From the NCBI GenBank assembly GCA_963082875.1, contig OY720100.1, positions 7,626,001 through 7,690,000 of the forward strand: DNA of 64,000 nucleotides, written 5' to 3'. Source of the DNA: Corella eumyota. Taxonomy: Eukaryota; Chordata; Ascidiacea; Phlebobranchia; Corellidae. The position numbers and the translations under genes are program-made. The notes under the pieces are model-generated. The model was not told the origin of the DNA. It ran no database searches and worked only from the letters and a program-made list of their open reading frames with translations. Shown here in pieces: positions 23,501-29,167 of the stretch. Numbering within the stretch: position 1 is the stretch's first letter; each line of letters begins with the position of its first letter.

Positions 23501-24516
23501 AAGAAAACAGCCAATCAAAAACTTTCACCTACTGACCTACAATTCGACAAAGCATTTACTAAAGTAACCAACAAATTTGGGGACTTACAATTTTCAACAA
23601 AGGTAAAAAACTGTAAAATAAATATATATGTAAAAATTAACATCATTAAACTACTAACAAAAACGGCATTATTTATCATATACAAAAACTACAGAACAGA
23701 AGAACTATATCTGTTTAACAGTTTAAGTCAGATTGTAATGTTAACGTTTTTTTTATTTAGCTGAAGATAATATTGCCGGATGTTTTAAAGAAATTCAGTG
23801 CGATTTATACGTTATTCCAGACATCAGATTGTTAACATGAACAACAATTTCAGTGCAATAGTTAATTTACCGCATGTTACAATGAACTTAAGTTTTTTGT
23901 GTATGTATTATACATGTTCACTTTGATTTTTTATTTATTATTGACATTTGTGTTGTTTTGTGTATTGTTTACGCCGAACTGCGTAAATTTAATAAATGGT
24001 TTAAACTTTATATTACTTGTAATTTATTTTCCCGCACTTAACTGTAAGCGACGTCAACTGACGCCAATATTACGCAATCAAGCTAGCGTCGGCGGGCCTG
24101 GGAAAGCGACAGTAAGCCTAGCATAATACTAGTATAACCAAGCGTGGCCCATGCTCGGTTCTATGCTGGGCCCGTGCACGGCTAATCGAGCATGGGCCAT
24201 GCTCGCATAATCAAGCACGGCCGATGTAACATTTCCAAGCACGGCTGTACCATGGGCCAGGCTGGCGACCCATGTATGGCCCTTGCATAATCAGGCATGC
24301 GCCGATGGTCGGCCGAGTTGAATTTTTTTGACTGGGTAACTACAAATGTATTACTTTTTAATTTAACTTTTGCAATGAAAAATCGAGAATTATTATACCT
24401 TGGACTGTGACCTTTAATGCGGACGGGGTGGTAGTTGAAGTGGATTTTGCGTTACAAAAAACATTCGGCAATATCAATACCAACCATATTCCTCTTATTT
24501 TAAAAGTTATGTTCAT
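395..24516 (-). CDS. Multidomain receptor-type protein tyrosine phosphatase (EGF/C-lectin/Ig/FN3), 3' end outside window
   Basis: Predicted type I membrane receptor that would remove phosphate from tyrosines inside the cell under control of a very large ectodomain. Order: signal peptide, 8 distal and 9 proximal cbEGF modules, C-type-lectin-like domain, EGF, three Ig domains, second C-type-lectin-like domain, about three FN3, transmembrane helix, PTP domain. Every exon pair from 24,516 down to 395 joins in frame: the summed exons of the long form are 5,832 nt (1,944 codons) and of the short form (start at 17,248) 4,851 nt (1,617 codons), both divisible by three. That is the main evidence for one gene rather than a separate EGF gene. 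The PTP signature loop and C-terminus lie beyond the left edge. The family is certain from the PTP motifs; orthology is not assigned, and ligand and substrate are unknown. Confidence 0.85.
1000..1475. repeat. Possible degraded fold-back element with repeated end motif
   Basis: The motif 'aaaaaacgattcgct' occurs near 1,000, 1,420 and 1,445, and a reverse-complement-like 'agcgaatagcg' follows at about 1,460. This suggests the remains of a small element with repeated ends in an intron of the phosphatase gene. No target duplication was identified. Confidence 0.3.
1625..1745 (-). mobile_element. tRNA-derived SINE fragment
   Basis: Contains 'accagttatagtgccttac' and 'gaatcgaacccaagacc', which match the tRNA-head part of the better preserved copy at 48,328-48,605. 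Body truncated. Confidence 0.55.
2597..3327 (-). CDS. Transmembrane helix and juxtamembrane segment
   Basis: Exon 3,234-3,327 encodes [20 protein letters not shown] followed by VVIYKRR: a single hydrophobic helix with a basic stop-transfer end. Exon 3,011-3,096 gives a basic, proline-containing linker ([13 protein letters not shown]). Exon 2,597-2,739 gives the acidic segment [20 protein letters not shown] and then ELFDEEFQ. The latter corresponds to the stretch in front of the catalytic domain of receptor phosphatases (ending in E-E-F). Phases 2, 1 and 0 link the three exons to the PTP exons. Confidence 0.85.
3584..6722 (-). CDS. FN3 region, about three fibronectin type III domains
   Basis: Seven exons: 6,584-6,722; 6,172-6,250; 5,898-6,074; 5,304-5,523; 4,823-4,916; 4,265-4,384; 3,584-3,852. 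FN3 no. 1 has [11 protein letters not shown] and the late [16 protein letters not shown]3 no. 2 has [28 protein letters not shown] and [17 protein letters not shown], the L-x-P-x-x-x-Y core. The last three exons form a more divergent membrane-proximal unit ([24 protein letters not shown]), comparable to the region just outside the membrane in LAR/RPTP proteins. The segment RKRRA within the 3,584 exon resembles a furin-type basic site, which some LAR-family receptors use for cleavage near the membrane. Cleavage here is only a suggestion. Confidence 0.78.
3930..4155 (-). mobile_element. tRNA-derived SINE, head truncated
   Basis: Shares with the 48.3-kb copy the blocks 'ttgatgtggg', 'catagagtaacat', 'cgacccagtctc', 'ggctcagcag' and 'agcaccttgctcaaggg'. 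The tRNA-like head is missing or decayed. Intron of the phosphatase gene. Confidence 0.65.
4535..4760 (+). mobile_element. tRNA-derived SINE with preserved tRNA-like head
   Basis: The plus strand starts GGCGTGGTGTGGTGGTCAG (box A like) and then GGTTGTCAGTTCAATCCCC (box B like), followed by the family body and ending near 'cccacatcgaggataaa'. This is the opposite orientation to most copies in the window. The body is partly rearranged, with a short inverted 'ttttatggtgcc/ggcaccataaaa' stretch. Confidence 0.7.
6309..6550 (-). mobile_element. tRNA-derived SINE
   Basis: Body blocks 'tatccttgatgtgg', 'cgacccagtct', 'gctggctcagcaggagttca' and 'agaacagtggggattt' match the 48.3-kb copy. The head end is incomplete. 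Lies in the intron between two FN3 exons. Confidence 0.7.
7133..7577 (-). CDS. Second C-type-lectin-like domain (two exons) between Ig and FN3 regions
   Basis: Exons 7,440-7,577 and 7,133-7,294. The first reads [20 protein letters not shown] then [17 protein letters not shown]. This is the standard opening of a C-type lectin fold: a helix containing A-x-x-x-C, then GGSL and an N-x-x-E-I helix. The second contains [45 protein letters not shown], matching the W, C-x(n)-W and final C positions of the fold. No EPN/QPD triplet is seen. Border phases are 1 and 1. Its position between Ig and FN3 modules is unusual for a receptor phosphatase. Confidence 0.75.
7690..7830. repeat. Intronic minisatellite, exact 30-bp period, five units
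   Basis: The core 'gtaaagta' or a variant starts at 7,694, 7,724, 7,754, 7,784 and 7,814, so the spacing is exactly 30 bp while the sequence has diverged. It lies in the intron between Ig 3 and the second lectin-like domain. On the minus strand it stays open for about 78 codons and would read as a 10-residue repeat rich in Tyr, Phe and Leu. No splice context was found, so coding is unlikely. Confidence 0.7.
7991..10581 (-). CDS. Three Ig-like domains, each split by one intron
   Basis: Exons 10,419-10,581 and 9,778-9,896 (Ig 1); 9,011-9,225 and 8,701-8,806 (Ig 2); 8,484-8,635 and 7,991-8,150 (Ig 3). Ig 2 is clearest: [20 protein letters not shown] supplies the first Cys and the Trp, and [12 protein letters not shown] is the D-x-G-x-Y-x-C signature. 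Ig 3 has [16 protein letters not shown] and then SYRCEASN. Ig 1 is divergent: cysteines are visible (VACTL, VLTCVL) but the D-x-G-x-Y motif is not. All junctions keep frame (phases 1, 2, 1, 0, 1, 0, 1). These lie outside the cell and are of the I-set kind found in LAR-type phosphatases. Confidence 0.78.
10185..10388 (-). mobile_element. tRNA-derived SINE, diverged
   Basis: 'cccaatccagtctcgagtta', 'taccttacttaagg' and the head remnant 'accattacaccacgctata' identify the family. More mutated than the other copies. Intron between two exons of Ig 1. Confidence 0.55.
10758..10874 (-). CDS. Single EGF module between lectin-like and Ig domains
   Basis: One phase 1-1 exon encoding [15 protein letters not shown], then [16 protein letters not shown]. 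This is a classical non-calcium EGF of the CxxNPCxNGGTC type, unlike the DIDEC modules upstream. The difference in type suggests a separate evolutionary origin from the tandem array. Confidence 0.8.
11273..12028 (-). CDS. First C-type-lectin-like domain (two exons)
   Basis: Exons 11,771-12,028 and 11,273-11,368. The first reads [20 protein letters not shown] then [12 protein letters not shown], followed by [15 protein letters not shown]. The second gives [25 protein letters not shown]. The pattern of an aromatic-rich start, an A-x-x-x-C helix, a WLW-x-D segment, then paired cysteines and a final F-S-C-E is that of a C-type lectin fold. I do not see an EPN or QPD sugar-binding triplet or a WND-type calcium site in the usual place (WND occurs inside WLWNDK), so carbohydrate binding is unproven. 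Phases are 1 at both borders, as for a shuffled module. Confidence 0.65.
11498..11766 (-). mobile_element. tRNA-derived SINE next to a lectin-domain exon
   Basis: Nearly full-length body (from 'atcgttgatgtgggaagg') with a head remnant ending 'accactacatcatgc' only a few bases from the splice donor at 11,770. The SINE promoter end therefore abuts the end of a coding exon. Confidence 0.65.
12090..14760. repeat. Higher-order tandem duplication, unit about 830-840 bp, with EGF exons
   Basis: Intron and exon sequence around 12,110-12,580 recurs at 12,940-13,390 (offset about 830 bp) and in part at 13,940-14,230. The stretch 13,385-13,900 recurs at 14,222-14,740 (offset about 840 bp). Shared intronic blocks include the exon flank 'ttttagtataaatacctgta' at 12,191 and 13,021. 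This explains why EGF modules alternate between ATNRDDC and SRNTxNC types. Confidence 0.7.
12206..16080 (-). CDS. Proximal EGF block: nine calcium-binding-type EGF exons
   Basis: Nine symmetric phase 1-1 exons, one EGF each: 15,958-16,080; 15,671-15,796; 15,288-15,410; 14,364-14,489; 13,940-14,071; 13,527-13,652; 13,036-13,158; 12,561-12,683; 12,206-12,328. All begin DIDEC, DINEC or DMDEC and keep the six cysteines in order. Exons 13,036 and 13,940 are nearly identical in their first two thirds, as are 13,527 and 14,364, which shows recent local duplication. The exon at 13,940 is odd: its end reads [11 protein letters not shown] instead of GNGRTCTG, which moves the last cysteine three residues downstream. 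The block is shared by both predicted isoforms and would form a calcium-stiffened rod. Confidence 0.87.
13383..14250 (-). pseudogene. Two EGF exon-start relics, about 840 bp apart
   Basis: At about 13,383-13,412 and again at 14,222-14,250 the minus strand reads an AG acceptor followed by DIDECTKN, then non-EGF sequence. Both lie in the same place relative to a neighbouring intact exon (13,527 and 14,364), so they were copied together with it. They are the beginnings of deleted exons. The interval given spans both relics; only its two ends are relic, and intact exons lie between. Confidence 0.5.
16203..16240 (-). pseudogene. Tail-end relic of an EGF exon
   Basis: The minus strand reads [10 protein letters not shown], which is the last third of an EGF module (compare [11 protein letters not shown]). 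A donor-like GT follows, but the upstream two thirds of the module is absent. Too little remains to code for a domain. Confidence 0.45.
17116..17248 (-). CDS. Alternative first exon of short form: second signal peptide
   Basis: The ATG at 17,248 opens a 44-codon exon with a hydrophobic leader ([13 protein letters not shown]) and then a Thr-rich stretch ending in ITP. It closes in phase 1 at a GT donor, so it splices directly to the EGF exon at 16,080. Its design copies the exon at 24,399-24,516: leader, Ser/Thr stalk, phase 1. It lies between the distal and proximal EGF blocks. The simplest reading is an internal promoter producing a receptor without the eight distal EGF modules. An alternative is two adjacent genes where the upstream one lacks a visible end; I saw no terminal exon or membrane exon between 18,743 and 17,248. 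Confidence 0.7.
18743..22320 (-). CDS. Distal EGF block: eight intact calcium-binding-type EGF exons
   Basis: Each exon is 123-129 nt, starts after an AG with a split codon giving (D)I(D/N)EC, ends in phase 1 and encodes one whole six-cysteine EGF module of 41-43 residues. Exons, 5' to 3': 22,198-22,320; 21,787-21,912; 21,291-21,413; 20,930-21,055; 20,682-20,804; 19,908-20,030; 19,627-19,749; 18,743-18,871. The D-x-(D/N)-E-C start is the calcium-ligand signature, and the usual GSFTC-x-C and GYTGNG tail motifs are present. Two modules start DKNEC and one DADEC, which still keep an acidic ligand set. Because the exons are symmetric (1-1), any of them could be skipped without frame change. Three decayed exon copies lie among them. 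Confidence 0.85.
18890..18978 (-). pseudogene. Decayed EGF exon (copy of the 19,908-20,030 exon)
   Basis: It begins like its sister ([10 protein letters not shown]) but has Arg in place of a core Cys (NHNRSTN) and breaks off after NTPGAF. The second half of the EGF and the splice donor are missing, and the sequence runs straight into the intron of the next exon. It is part of the 1,055-bp-offset tandem duplication and is probably skipped in splicing. Confidence 0.7.
19083..19154 (-). pseudogene. Half EGF exon relic, left copy
   Basis: Reads [20 protein letters not shown] and then loses the EGF pattern (NV.PKFK). It resembles the start of the intact exon at 21,787-21,912 ([20 protein letters not shown]). 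It has an AG acceptor but no EGF tail or donor. Almost the same relic lies 1,055 bp to the right. Confidence 0.65.
20137..20208 (-). pseudogene. Half EGF exon relic, right copy
   Basis: Same truncated module as at 19,083-19,154, with the same break point, so the truncation came before the duplication. No donor follows in frame. It is therefore not counted in the protein model. Confidence 0.65.
22589..24336. mobile_element. Non-autonomous DNA transposon, 1.75 kb, with terminal inverted repeats
   Basis: The ends are CCCAGTCAAAAA and TTTTTGACTGGG, exact inverted repeats. TA flanks both sides, as in TA-targeting elements of the Tc1/mariner type, though this assignment is only from the TA. Inside the left end a GC-rich 62-bp tandem repeat starts 'gggccatactcggc' at 22,724, 22,786 and 22,848. 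The right end carries related 'gggccatgctcg' motifs in inverted sense, so the two ends could pair over a long distance. No transposase was recognised. It lies in the first intron of the long phosphatase form and is much richer in GC at its ends than its surroundings. Confidence 0.75.
22724..22911. repeat. 62-bp tandem repeat, three units, inside the transposon
   Basis: Units start at 22,724, 22,786 and 22,848. Each carries 'gggccatactcggc', 'gggtata' and 'gcgaccatcgca'. Such subterminal arrays often bind the transposase, which is inference here. Confidence 0.7.
24399..24516 (-). CDS. First exon of long form: signal peptide and Ser/Thr stalk
   Basis: The ATG at 24,516 opens a 39-codon exon. 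It encodes a short polar N-terminus, a hydrophobic core ([13 protein letters not shown]) and then a Ser/Thr-rich stretch ([10 protein letters not shown]). The exon ends at a GT donor in phase 1, which matches the phase-1 EGF exons downstream. The next coding exon is at 22,320. The intron between them carries a DNA transposon. I chose this ATG because it begins the signal peptide; no in-frame ATG was seen just upstream. Confidence 0.75.
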
Positions 24517-26824
24517 TTTTGGCTTTGCTATTAACATTTTTACATGCTTGTTTCAATAGCATTTGCACCAATTATATATTTCAAACAAAATCTGATGCCG
24601 CTTTATTTAGTCGATGTAAATTTGATCAAAATATCTAAACAAAAATAATTTTTGATATATGTTATTTAGTTTAATATCCTAATACTAATCTTTCAAAAAA
24701 AAAATTATAAAACATTATGTTAAACCCCAAATACAGCCTTTAGTTTTATTTTAATGTTTGTACAAGAAAGTTTTTACCAGGAAATTGTTGATATTTCGAT
24801 ATAGTTTTTTAGGAAACTTATTAAAGGTAACATAAAATGGGGTTTTGATCTAGGCTTAAATAGATTTGTAAAAATTTGTTAAAAAACACATAACATAAAT
24901 AAAAATAACAACCATGTGTGTTTTGTTTGCCAATTGGAACTTTAGTACTTTTGCTATATTACGTAAATTTTATAAAGCAATTAACAAATTTTTTCTATAC
25001 AAAAGCTATACGTCAACACTTGTATTCACTATTGTATAAACAGAAAAAAAAACGTTTTTTTTTAAATAACAATTAAATGAAAACTCTTTGGTAAAATATT
25101 TAAATGGACCAACATCCTGTTAATTATTGTTTGTTATATATTCACTATTCATTTAGGCTTACAAATAAATTCAAAAGAATTTAGGAGCCTAAGGTTTATT
25201 CAGGAAAACTTATAAATTTTACACAAAACAATGAGTTTTGATTCATCGCATTCATGCATTCATTTAAAAAAATTAAAAAAACACTTTAAATTTTTAAAAA
25301 CACTATATCAAATAAATTTTAAACCTTGACTTTTTTTTACAGCGTTGTTAATAAATTTTATTACAAACAACGCTACGTTGAATTACTGTAAAGTCGTAAA
25401 TCCTATAACTATATTTATTGATTACAAAAAAAATCAAATTGGTTTATATAAAAAAATGATATAAATTTTTTCCCTAATAAAATTATTAGTAGTGGTTACA
25501 GTTAAAAAAAACATCCGCCCGCGCGCCAACTACCGGGGGTTTTAAGTTATTTTTTTATAATAGTCACATCAACCATTTTATTGAGTATACAACTTAGTCT
25601 TACCAAGTAAACAAAAGAGATTCTCTTTATTATTTGGTTTTCACCTTTTAATTGCAGTTTTTATATTTTGGCAACTTACTATTAACAATATCGATGGTGA
25701 TAATATGGTCACAGCCCGAAATATTGAGAACCCCAATTACGAATGTTTATTTTTAGGCTTTTTCCTGATAATACTAATTATTTTACCCTGTTTTGTTAAT
25801 AACCCTTTTGTTAAATAAACTATCTGAATCTAAAAGCGCCATTTTTAGTATAATTTTTTTAATTAAATGTTTAAGCAAGTTGTTAAGTTATTATTAAAAA
25901 AATCGTTGATAATAATATTACATAACCCAAAGTATTGCGCACCGCAACCGGTGATATCTAAGCTTTTTTTTGATAAACATAATAGTATAGAAAAAGATGT
26001 GATTAATTTAATCCAAAACAGTTAAAAGATGTCTTTAAACGATAAATAAACGCTTAAAATAACGATATCTGCACCACCAAACAAAACACTCACTTAACAT
26101 GTGTAACTACAATTAACGCTTAAAATAACGATATCTGCACCACCAAACAAAACACTCACTTAACATGTGTAACTACAATTAAATCACAACTAGGCTACTA
26201 TAAATCCAGACGGGACTCTTAAAGCTCAATAATGATTATTTTGCAACTGAAGAGAAATGCATGTGCAAACAACTATCAAAAATATAAAAAACACTACATA
26301 AAAAAAAAAATCTTTAAAATATGATGACAAAACAAAATCGATTCAATAAAATTAATATAATAGAATTTTTAAGTATGTGAAACTGCGTATAAATGAGTTA
26401 AAAATGACTTATCTAACAAAGTTCAATATGTTTTGCTGTCCACCACTTTTTATCAAATTATGCAACAGCAAACGACCATTAATGAGTACTATTTTTAAAA
26501 CCACAATCCTAACCCTTTTGGCTTGGATTTTAACTGACTTTGTTGTGGTAAGATTTGTGATCAACATATTAACCGGCTTTTTTCAAATTATATATTTTTT
26601 TCATAATATTTATATAAATGTAACAAAAATTTCAATATAAGGGGTGTTAAATTGTTATTTTTAAATAGAGGATAAGTTCATTTCAAAAATTGCCAGGTTA
26701 CCTCATTTTAATACTAGGCCGTATATTACCATGGTTACTTAAATTCATAAACAAAATTTTCGGCAATAAAGAGTAAAGGTGTGTTTAATTAAAAGTTATT
26801 CTTGAACAAAACAAAAACGTAAAC
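24517..26824. other. Divergent intergenic region between the phosphatase and DRC5 genes
   Basis: 2.3 kb of AT-rich sequence that must hold the promoters of both divergent genes. No credible gene is seen. An 87-codon open frame at 26,377-26,640 has no recognisable features beyond hydrophobic runs. A perfect 66-bp tandem duplication is described separately. Confidence 0.6.
26051..26182. repeat. Perfect 66-bp direct duplication
   Basis: Sequence 26,051-26,116 is repeated at 26,117-26,182 without a visible difference apart from the last base. It contains 'aacgatatctgcaccacc' and 'cttaacatgtgtaac'. It lies about 700 bp upstream of DRC5 in the shared promoter region. Confidence 0.85.
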
Positions 26825-29013
26825 ATGGTGGTAAGAGATGTTAAATCAAAGGACAAATTTCAAGATCCGAAATCTATGCGACGAATAATTGCCGAAGACC
26901 CCGACTGGTCGCTCGCAACCGTTTCACTGCTTAAAGATTTGGCAATCAACCACATTGTACAGAATTTCGAAAGTGAGTAAAAATTTTTGACAGTTTCACC
27001 TAACATAAATTAAATTATTATGTAGATAATTTTTCTATAGTCAAAAACTAGTTTCAAATTTATAAATATTTTTTAAGAAAATCCAATTCTGAAGGGGCTT
27101 AATATTAAAGACAAGAAAAAGGTCCTGGATAAAATAGATACTAATATACCTTTAAACGTCACTGCGCATTTGGTAGAAGATGAAAGCTATTGGAAGCGCT
27201 GCTGCAAAGCAAAGTGGCAAATTTGTGACGTATCTACCTACGATGGCAGCTGGAAAAGAATGCTTTTTGAAAGGCATTTAGAATCCTTGATCGAGAATTT
27301 CGTGCCGGAGCAAACTAGTGATGAAGTTGTTGATGAGGCAATTCCTCTTTGCTCCCGATATGTTAAGAGATTAAACATCCGACAAGTCCTGCCTCCTGTA
27401 AAGGATACCACAAAGTCGGAGGACTTTATCAGTGATGTTGGAAGTGAAATTGGAACGGAAGCACCTTCCATGGATCATTTTGAGTTTGGAACCGTGATAG
27501 AAAAGTTACCGCATCTCGAAGAGTTCCGCGTCATGTTTGGTGTTCGCGATTGTGGAATGAATTTCGAGTGGAACCTGTTTCAGTTTACTCATAGGGATTG
27601 CCTTCTCTTGGCCAAAAGCATAAAGAGTTGCAAACAACTGAAAAAAATTTGTATCCAGCAAAGTAAAGTCGATGATGCAAAGGTCAGAGTTTTGATCAGT
27701 CACTATTTGGATCACCCTTCACTCACTGATGTGGATTTATCCCACAATTGCATTGGTGAAAGGGGGGCAAGAGCAGTGGCAAAACTTATTAACAACAGGT
27801 AACCGTGCAAAATTAAAACTGCATTTAATCAAAAAGTGGTATAAAAACCTAAGCAAATTTAAAATTAGGCAAAATATTCATAGATGCCCGAACCTCAAAA
27901 AGGTTAATCTATGTGATAATGTTGTTCGTGGTGAGGGAGCAAAAGCCATCGCGTTTGCTTTAACAAAAAACACACAATTGCAGGATATCAACCTGAGACT
28001 AAACCGGTGAGTTAAGTTGTCAAACAAATACTACATAAGCAAAGAAGGTTATAATTTAATGTTTTCTTTCAAGTGTAAGTGTAACTTTGCCGCTAAATAA
28101 CAAACAAAAATAATAAGAACAATTATAAGTTAAAATATTCCTAATTTTAAGAATGGGTGACGAAGGAGGACAGGCCTTGGCGAAGTCACTTTTAAAAAAT
28201 AATTCCCTTAAAAGTATCAACTTATCATCGAATGAAATGACCGAGCCAACAGCTGCAGTGTTGTCTCAAGTCCTGCAAACTAACACAAGTTTGACGAATA
28301 TAGTCTTGTCCGGAAACACTATTGGGACCGTAAGTCTTAATTTACTTTTATTTATTGTTATATATGAGACCTTTAGTACCTAACAATGGCCAACACTAAA
28401 AGGAGGGGGTGAAGGAAAGACAGGGCCCTAAAAGGAAAGAAGAAAGAGTGGAGGGGCTCAAGGGAAAGTATTTTGCAGTCATTTTTGGTTGAAACAGAAA
28501 TGGTCAATGCTTTTTAGCATTGACAATTTTTGCTGCCTAATAAAAATGAATGCAAAATACTTTTTCTTTAGCCCCTCCTTTTAGTGCTTCCCTTCCTCCC
28601 TGTTTTTTCTTTACTCCTTTATTTTAGTTTTTCCCTCTAGCAATGGTTACCTGATACCCAAATTTGCCTTACTGGTATATGGCGTTACTGCTTAAACCAA
28701 TGGCTTTAAAACTTTAACAATCTTTAATATTGTCTAAGTAGGCTCCAGAATTTACAAATATTATTACTCAGTGCCTTGATACATGAACTAGGTAGGCTAC
28801 AGTTAAAAATTAAAAAATGTGAAAAATTAAAAATATTTTGGTTAACAGGATGGTGGCAAGCAACTTCAAGAGGGTATGGAAGTTAATAAGACGATCGTTG
28901 AACTGGATCTTAGATTAACAGACGCTGGACAGGAAAGTGAATATTGCATCAATCAAGTTCTTAAAGCAAATCAAGAAAGAGCAAGAGAGGCAGAAGAAGC
29001 AAATTCCAGCTAG
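26825..29013 (+). CDS. TCTE1: Dynein regulatory complex subunit 5 (T-complex-associated testis-expressed 1)
   Basis: Leucine-rich-repeat subunit of the nexin-dynein regulatory complex of motile cilia and sperm flagella. Exons: 26,825-26,972; 27,078-27,798; 27,869-28,006; 28,152-28,329; 28,849-29,013, total 1,350 nt, 449 residues (human protein about 500). The N-terminal family block is recognisable: SMRRIIAEDPDWSL, NPILKGL, ESYWKRCCKAKW, GSWKRMLFERHLESLIENF. The C-terminal half has LRR units of the ribonuclease-inhibitor type (LTDVDLSHNCIGERGARAVA, LKKVNLCDN, LKSINLSSNEM, LTNIVLSGNTIG). All intron phases agree. The last residues form a charged helix (ANQERAREAEEAN). It is convergent with MTFMT, 154 bp away. 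A fold-back element lies in the last intron. Confidence 0.9.
28367..28660. mobile_element. Fold-back (MITE-like) element in the last DRC5 intron
   Basis: Left-arm blocks 'actaaaaggaggg', 'gaggggct' and 'aaagtattttgca' are met in reverse complement by 'tgcaaaatacttt', 'agcccctcc' and 'ttttagtgcttcc' on the right, with an inner hairpin 'gtcaatgct/agcattgac'. The arms are imperfect and unequal. No clear terminal duplication was found. Confidence 0.6.
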
Positions 29014-29167
29014 AAACTTTTTCAGATGAACTTTTATTTTGTAACAGTATTATGTTTTATATAAAATGAAATTTTATAAAATTAAGTTTATGATTAAGAA
29101 CAATGATTAAAAAGAAATTTTAGTGAAATATTTTTTTAACAGGTTCATGGTAAAACACAGTTTTTTG

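Noticed and set aside
23899-24126. 75-codon plus-strand frame inside the DNA transposon
   Set aside because: No transposase motif; hydrophobic start followed by repeat-derived residues.
26377-26640. 87-codon hydrophobic plus-strand open frame before DRC5
   Set aside because: AT-rich sequence gives hydrophobic frames by chance; no splice or homology support.
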